A stretch of 64,000 nucleotides of DNA from positions 52,728 through 116,727 of the forward strand of contig CAVXOR010000005.1 of NCBI GenBank assembly GCA_963763475.1, given 5' to 3'. The stretch comes from AC-32 sp963763475 (GTDB taxonomy: Bacteria > Actinomycetota > Thermoleophilia > Gaiellales > Gaiellaceae). The first letter of the stretch is position 1, and each line of letters begins with the position of its first letter. This document shows positions 59,746-64,000 of this stretch, piece after piece. The notes below the pieces were generated by a model, which saw only the letters and a list, made by a program, of their open reading frames with translations, had not been told where the DNA came from and did not search any database. Made by a program: the position numbers and the translations under genes.

Positions 59746-60003
59746 CTACGTGACGGGCGGCGCGGCGTCCGGCGGCGAGCCGTCGTGACGACGCGCGCGG
59801 CTCGCGACCAGCGCGGCGACGGCGAAGCCGAGCGCGACGGCGCCGATCTTGAACGCGCGATCCCGGCGCGACGCGCGGTGGCGGTGGAGCCGGTTCCTGA
59901 CATCGGCGTTCTCGAGCGACCAGCGGGCGAGCTCGGCCAGAGCCAGGCGCGTCAGCAGCTTGGCGGCTCTTGCGTCTACTCGGATCTGTTCGGCGGTAGC
60001 CAT
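59746..60003 (-). CDS. Small membrane protein of unknown function
   Basis: 85 residues from ATG 60003 (MATAEQIRVDARAAKLLTRL); an ATG at 60042 is possible. An amphipathic N-terminal helix is followed by a basic stretch (RLHRHRASRRDRAFK), one membrane span (IGAVALGFAVAALVAS) and a short polar tail. The stop codon directly abuts the tRNA-Leu 3' end. No family is assigned. It is transcribed in the same direction as the AAA ATPase gene, with the large palindrome between them. Confidence 0.45.
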   Translation of the reverse strand: MATAEQIRVDARAAKLLTRLALAELARWSLENADVRNRLHRHRASRRDRAFKIGAVALGFAVAALVASRARRHDGSPPDAAPPVT

Positions 60004-60060
60004 GGCGTGGAGGGTCGCAGGCGGCCCGAGGCGCCGCATCACCCGGATCGGATGAGCTAA

Positions 60061-60225
60061 AGGAGGGTTTGGCCAAACACTGCTGAGGCCCTCGGGCCGC
60101 GCTGCTCGCCCCGAGGCGGCGTCCTCAGTCGCACCCGTAGCCTCCGGCTACGAGCACTCCCTGCGTCCTTGCCTCGGAACGACCAGCACACCCCGAGGGC
60201 GTGCAGTGTTCCGCCAAACCCTCCT
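60061..60225. repeat. 165-bp imperfect palindrome
   Basis: Matching blocks from outside in: AGGAGGGTTTGGC (60061-60073 with 60213-60225), AACACTGC (60076-60083 with 60203-60210), GCCCTCGGG (60088-60096 with 60192-60200), CCGAGGC (60111-60117 with 60171-60177) and CGTAGCC (60136-60142 with 60146-60152). These make 44 paired bases around one centre near 60143. It fills the gap between two minus-strand genes; the right tip touches the AAA gene stop codon. The 220-bp gap holds nothing else. Confidence 0.8.
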
Positions 60226-61238
60226 AGGACGCTCGACGCCAGCGGCGCCGGCGGGGATACTCGCGCGTGGGCTCGCCCAGCGCTCGCGCGGCCGCCTCGA
60301 AATCGGCGCCTTCGAGGCTCGTCAGCTCGTCCGCGGCGACCTCTTCGAGCCTCGAAGCGAGTCGCAGGGCCTGATGGTTCAGCGCCTGCTCGAAGATCGT
60401 GCGCGCATAGCGGGCGTTGCCGAACCCCTCGCCTCGCGGCGCCCGCTCGAAGATCCGGTGCAAGGCCTCGACGGCGCTCTCGGTCAGGCCGTACTCGTTC
60501 TCGCTCGGCGAAACGCTCCGTGATCGCGACGAGCTCGGCGGTCGAGTAGTCCTCGAAGGTGAGCTCCCGCGCGAAGCGTGAACGCAGCCCGGGGTTCGAG
60601 TCGAGGAACTCGTGCATCAGCGTCGGGTAGCCGGCGACGATCACGACGAGGCGATGGCGGTGGTCCTCCATCCGCTTCAGGAGCGTCTCGATCGCCTCCT
60701 GGCCGAAGTCCGCGCCCTGGTGGCCGGGCCGAGCGAGCGCGTAGGCCTCGTCGATGAAGAGCACGCCGTCGAGCGCCCGGCGGATCGCGCGGTCCGTCTT
60801 GATCGCGGTCATGCCGACGTACTCGCCGACGAGGCCGGCGCGGTCGACCTCCACCAGATGGCCGCGCGCGAGCAGCCCCATCGCGCGGTACATGTGCGCG
60901 AGCAGCCGTGCGACGGTCGTCTTGCCCGTGCCCGGGTTGCCGAGGAAGACCAGGTGCTGCGAGGTGGCCACCTCCGGAAGCCCGTGCTCGAGCCGACGTG
61001 CCTGCACCTGCAGGAACGCGACCAGCGCGCGGACCTGCTCCTTCACCGACTCGAGCCCGACGAGCGAGTCGAGCTCCGCCTGCAGCTCCTCGAGGGTGCG
61101 GGTGTCCTCGGTCCGCGGCGGGCCCAGGTCGAGACGGTCGGTCCAGTCTGCCTGGCCGCTCAGGCGCTGCCGGACGTTGTGGCGGAGGACCTCGAAGCCG
61201 CGCACGAGGTCGTCGAGGGGGTTCTGCATGGGGGCCAC
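60224..61238 (-). pseudogene. CbxX/CfqX-type AAA ATPase with one frameshift
   Basis: The N-terminal two thirds read as a clean AAA+ protein: LVGLESVKEQVRAL, Walker A FLGNPGTGKTTVARLLAH (about 96-113), Walker B GVLFIDEAYAL (about 158) and the sensor/Arg-finger region PGLRSRFAREL. After AITERFAER the frame is lost by one extra base near 60503. The other frame resumes with ENEYGLTESAVEALHRIFER and continues to the natural C-terminal lid (GFGNARYARTIFEQAL) and stop at 60224. CbxX-type ATPases remodel protein complexes. The break is either an assembly error or a recent mutation. Start GTG 61238 or ATG 61229. Confidence 0.82.
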
Positions 61239-61295
61239 CTACCCGATGCGTGGGAAAGCGAACGACAACGGCTCGAGTCTCCCTAGACTCCGGTT

Positions 61296-62585
61296 GTGGC
61301 CGAAGTACAGGAGGTTTCGCCCGAGCACGGGCACCTGGAATGGGAGACGCCGCTCTACCGCACGGCGCTGGCCCAGTACGAGCTGGCCCTTCCGTACGCA
61401 GACGTCGAGGAGTTCGTTGCCGAGCGTTTGCGCTATCCGGAGCGCTCGCTGGTAGTCAGCGTCCCGGTGCGGCTCGACTCGGGCAAATGGACGGTCTTCC
61501 CCGGCTACCGCGTGCAGCACTCGACCGTGCTCGGGCCGACCAAGGGCGGTGTCCGCTACGACGCCGAGGTGTCCTTGGGCGAGTGCGCGGCGCTCGCGAT
61601 GTGGATGACCTGGAAGTGCGCGCTCCTGCGCCTCCCGTACGGCGGTGCCAAGGGCGGCGTCCGTTGCAGCCCGCGAGAGCTTTCGATCGACGAGCTACAG
61701 AAGATCACGCGGCGGTTCACGTCGGAGCTGCTGCCAATCATCGGCCCGCAGAAGGACATCCCGGCCCCCGACATGGCGACCAACGAGCAGACGATGGCGT
61801 GGATGATGGACACGTACTCGATGGAGATCGGCCACGCGGTCCCGGAGATCGTGACCGGCAAGCCGATCTCGCTCGGCGGCTCGCTCTTCCGCCACGAGGC
61901 GACCGGCGCGGGCGTTGTGATGGTCGTCGAGCGTGCCTGCCGGCGGCTCGGCTGGGAGCTGGCCGACCAACGCTGCGTCGTCCAGGGCTTCGGCAACGTC
62001 GGTGGCATCGCAGCGGCGGAGCTCGACTCGAAGGGTGCGACCGTGGTCGCGGTCTCCGACGTTTCCGGGGGAATCCATGACGAGGCCGGGCTCGACGTTC
62101 AGGCGCTCCTCCGCTTCGCCGAGCAGCACGGTTCGCTCGCGGACTGGACCGAGGGCGAGCGGCTGACGAACGAGGAGCTGCTCGAGCTGCCTTGCGACGT
62201 CCTCGTGCTGGCCGCGCGGGAGGATCAGATCCATGCCGACAACGCCGGCCGGCTTCAGACTCGGCTGATCGCCGAGGGCGCCAACGGCCCTACCTCGCTC
62301 GATGCGGATGCGATCCTCGCCGAGCGCGGGATCCTCGTGCTGCCGGACGTGCTCACGAACGCCGGCGGCGTGACCGTCTCCTACTTCGAGTGGGTGCAGG
62401 ATCTCGGGCGGCTGTTCTGGGACCGCCGCGAGATCCGGGCCAAGCTCGCGGAGCAGCTCAGCGACGCGTTCGACCGCGTCTGGACCCTGAGCGAGCAAAA
62501 GGGCCTGTCGCTGCGCAGCGCCGCACTCGTGGCCGGGATCCGCGAGGTCGCCGGAGCGCTGCGGTCGCGAGGGATCTACCCGTGA
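61296..62585 (+). CDS. gdhA: Glu/Leu/Phe/Val dehydrogenase, probably glutamate dehydrogenase
   Basis: 429 residues. GPTKGGVRYDAEV (about 74-86) and LPYGGAKGGVRC with the catalytic Lys (about 111-122), IPAPDMATNEQTMAW (catalytic Asp), then the NAD(P)-binding VQGFGNVGGIAAAEL (about 229-243) and NAGGVTVSYFEW near the end. The length and the AxxVxYFEW-type ending fit hexameric glutamate dehydrogenases of about 420 residues. It interconverts glutamate and 2-oxoglutarate plus ammonia. TAGACT (61284-61289) is exactly 6 bases before the GTG. The CBS gene overlaps its stop by four bases. Confidence 0.92.
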   Translation: MAEVQEVSPEHGHLEWETPLYRTALAQYELALPYADVEEFVAERLRYPERSLVVSVPVRLDSGKWTVFPGYRVQHSTVLGPTKGGVRYDAEVSLGECAALAMWMTWKCALLRLPYGGAKGGVRCSPRELSIDELQKITRRFTSELLPIIGPQKDIPAPDMATNEQTMAWMMDTYSMEIGHAVPEIVTGKPISLGGSLFRHEATGAGVVMVVERACRRLGWELADQRCVVQGFGNVGGIAAAELDSKGATVVAVSDVSGGIHDEAGLDVQALLRFAEQHGSLADWTEGERLTNEELLELPCDVLVLAAREDQIHADNAGRLQTRLIAEGANGPTSLDADAILAERGILVLPDVLTNAGGVTVSYFEWVQDLGRLFWDRREIRAKLAEQLSDAFDRVWTLSEQKGLSLRSAALVAGIREVAGALRSRGIYP

Positions 62586-62996
62586 GCCGGGTCCGCGACG
62601 CGATGATCCCCGACCCGGTCACGCTGGACGTGTCGGCCACCGCGCAGGAGACGGGCGAGCACCTCGTGCAACCCGACGTGCGCGCGGTCTACGTCAGCGA
62701 CGGCGAGCGCTTCGTCGGCGTGGTGACGCGCAAGACGCTCGTCGAGCAGGTGGTGGCGGCCGGTCGCGATCCACGCTCGACGCCTGTCGGCGAGCTGGCC
62801 GAGCCTGCGAACTGGACGATCGACCCGGAGCTGCCGCTGGACGAGGCCTTCGGCCTGCTTGGAGGAATGGGATGCCGAGCGCGTGCCGGTGGTGGACGGC
62901 GGCAAGCTGGTCGGCGTGCTCTCCCGCAGCGTCCTGCAGCGACGGCTGGCCGAGGACGAGCCGCCGGCCGAGGTCGAAGCTCAGCAGCACGTGTAG
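62582..62996 (+). pseudogene. CBS-domain protein with one frameshift
   Basis: It starts VSRVRDAMIPDPVTLDVSAT, a typical CBS motif, and continues to EAFGLL, where an extra base near 62861 shifts the frame. The second frame continues EEWDAERVPVVDGGKLVGV then LSRSVLQRRL, completing the second CBS motif and ending at TAG 62994-62996. The total length is one base more than a multiple of three, as expected for a single insertion. CBS pairs bind adenosine nucleotides and could regulate the dehydrogenase encoded just upstream (overlap GTGA; inference). The end overlaps the convergent Ppx gene by 16 bases. Confidence 0.82.
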
Positions 62997-63901
62997 GCGC
63001 CGGGCGGTGCGTCGCCATCGATCGGCTCCGGTAGCTCCGCTGCCTCGAGCGCTGCGCCGTGGAGCAGGTCGCGCTCGCTCGCCTCGAGGCCCCCGAGCCC
63101 ATAGTGGTCGAGCACCTCGCGGACGATGAGGGCTCCGCCGACGATCACCGGCGCGCGCTCGGGTTCGAGGCCGGGCAGCTCGCGGCGCTCGGCGAGCGGG
63201 AGGGAGGCGAGCCGCTCGAGCTGCCGGCCGACGGCCTCCCGAGACAGGCTGTAGCCGTGCACCCGCTCCGGGTCGTAGGCGCCGAGCTCGAGCGCAGCGA
63301 GGGTCGTGATCGTGCCGGCGACGCCGATCGCGCCGCTCGGCTCGAGCGGTGGCACGAGCTCGCGCACCGCACGGGCGGCGGCCTGCAGCTCCTCGGCGGT
63401 CGGCGGGTCCGAATGCAGGTGCCGCTCGGTCAGGCGCACCGAGCCGATGTCGAGGCTCGTGCGCTCGTCCGTCGTGATCAGCTCGGTCGAGCCGCCCCCG
63501 ACGTCGAGCACGAGCGTGCCCTCGTCGAGCGGTCGGTCGCTGCCGACGCCGCGCAGGGTCAGGTCGGCCTCCTCCTCACCTGTGACGAGCCGCGTCGTGA
63601 AGCCGTAGCTCCACTCGACCTCGCCGAGGAAGGCCTCGCCGTTCTCCGCGTCGCGCACGGCGCTGGTCGCGATCGCGAGCACTCGTTCGGCCCCGAGCCG
63701 CTCGAGCGCCCGCCGGTACTCCGTGAGCACGTTGCGAACCCGTGCGATCGGGAGCGGCAGCAGCTTGCGACGCCCGTCGACGCCCTCACCCAGCCGCGTG
63801 ATCTCAGTGTGCCGCTCCACCTCCGCGACCCGTTCGCCGTCGACGTCCGCGATCAGCAGACGGGTCGAGTTCGTGCCTAGATCGACGACTCCGACGCGCA
63901 T
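62981..63901 (-). CDS. Ppx/GppA phosphatase family protein
   Basis: 306 residues. It opens with VGVVDLGTNSTRLLIADV, the ATPase-like phosphate-1 loop. The segment EEEADLTLRGV is followed by LVLDVGGGSTELI (phosphate-2, about 141-153), and GVAGTITTLAAL supplies the adenosine motif. This is the short (about 300 residue) form that hydrolyses polyphosphate and/or pppGpp, fitting a phosphate theme with the pst locus. TAGCAT (minus, 63909-63914) lies 7 bases before the ATG. Confidence 0.9.
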   Translation of the reverse strand: MRVGVVDLGTNSTRLLIADVDGERVAEVERHTEITRLGEGVDGRRKLLPLPIARVRNVLTEYRRALERLGAERVLAIATSAVRDAENGEAFLGEVEWSYGFTTRLVTGEEEADLTLRGVGSDRPLDEGTLVLDVGGGSTELITTDERTSLDIGSVRLTERHLHSDPPTAEELQAAARAVRELVPPLEPSGAIGVAGTITTLAALELGAYDPERVHGYSLSREAVGRQLERLASLPLAERRELPGLEPERAPVIVGGALIVREVLDHYGLGGLEASERDLLHGAALEAAELPEPIDGDAPPGAYTCC

Positions 63902-63923
63902 CGCAACGATGCTAGCGCCGCGC

Positions 63924-63929
63924 TACAAT
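63924..63929 (+). promoter_or_regulatory. -10 element of the initiator tRNA gene
   Basis: TACAAT, a near-perfect -10 hexamer, 11 bases before the tRNA. No convincing -35 is seen. Confidence 0.55.
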
Positions 63930-63940
63930 GCGGCCTGCGA

Positions 63941-64000
63941 CGCGGGGTGGAGCAGTCAGGTAGCTCGCCGGGCTCATAACCCGGAGGTCGCAGGTTCAAA
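63941..64000 (+). tRNA. tRNA-fMet (initiator, CAU), truncated by window edge
   Basis: 60 nt of a tRNA: acceptor 5' side CGCGGGG beginning with C (unpaired C1 is typical of initiators), D-stem GAGC/GCTC, anticodon stem CCGGG/CCCGG with three consecutive G:C pairs next to the loop CTCATAA (anticodon CAT), and the start of the T-arm GCAGGTTCAAA. The 3' end lies outside the window. Confidence 0.93.

Noticed and set aside
1..64000. CRISPR arrays, prophage, integrases, insertion sequences
   Set aside because: No regularly spaced repeats, transposase or integrase motifs were seen anywhere in the window.

Overview
The window is GC-rich, tightly packed chromosomal DNA from what looks like a deep-branching actinobacterium, most likely of the Thermoleophilia (Gaiella/Solirubrobacter/Conexibacter side). 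This placement is an inference. It rests on the very high GC content, the many GTG/TTG starts and TAG stops, an actinobacterial-type HhH-GPD protein, a small Lsr2-like protein, and recombination and repair genes of actinobacterial flavour. There is no rRNA, prophage, insertion sequence or CRISPR array. Two tRNA genes are present: Leu(UAA), and an initiator Met cut by the right edge.

Layout. 0-5.5 kb: end of a TPR-like gene, a primary-type sigma factor, an M20 peptidase, an HxlR regulator, an HD protein, and a divergent response regulator/histidine kinase pair. 5.5-10.1 kb: phosphate uptake, with pstS facing away from pstC-pstA-pstB-phoU and a candidate Pho box between them. 10.2-18.6 kb: amidohydrolase, then a coupled run of VOC proteins, an ankyrin protein, acyl-CoA dehydrogenase, two tandem methyltransferases, a LigD-type polymerase and an FAD oxidoreductase. 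18.6-26.2 kb (minus strand): secreted protein, double Nudix protein, HhH-GPD glycosylase, GMC oxidoreductase, cyclase/ATPase/TPR regulator, small kinase, HIT-like protein. 26.2-32.8 kb: Lhr helicase, a lipoprotein and a Nei-type glycosylase that both carry frameshifts, and an unknown protein. 32.8-39.7 kb: small proteins, AzlCD exporter, an overlapping parA-ftsZ pair, an unknown protein, a large membrane protein. 39.7-46.5 kb: gamma-glutamyltransferase/GNAT/DedA/phosphoesterase chain, HD-GYP protein, MmcQ-like protein, isocitrate/isopropylmalate-type dehydrogenase, topoisomerase IB, Lsr2-like protein. 46.6-53.5 kb: AddAB-type nuclease-helicase plus endonuclease III. 53.5-64 kb: PAS protein, CorA, thioredoxin reductase, Vms1/eRF1-like protein, RmuC, CsbD-like protein, His-rich anchored protein, tRNA-Leu, a 165-bp palindrome, AAA ATPase (frameshifted), glutamate dehydrogenase, CBS protein (frameshifted), Ppx/GppA, tRNA-fMet.

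Themes. (1) DNA repair genes are frequent: Lhr, HhH-GPD, Nei, LigD polymerase, AddAB, Nth, RmuC. (2) About twenty genes have a TAnnnT-like -10 hexamer ending 5-10 bases before the start codon and no Shine-Dalgarno sequence, which points to leaderless transcripts. In four divergent pairs the two -10 elements abut or overlap in a spacer as short as 15 bp. (3) Five convergent pairs share a CTAG or TTAG tetranucleotide that holds both stop codons. (4) Six single-base frameshifts break otherwise well-conserved genes, which suggests assembly indels or recent decay. (5) The most interesting possible system is the overlapping parA-ftsZ pair: a ParA-family ATPase coupled to an FtsZ with a long Pro/Glu-rich N-terminal extension, possibly an FtsZ-positioning module. 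(6) A large palindrome lies exactly between two minus-strand genes.
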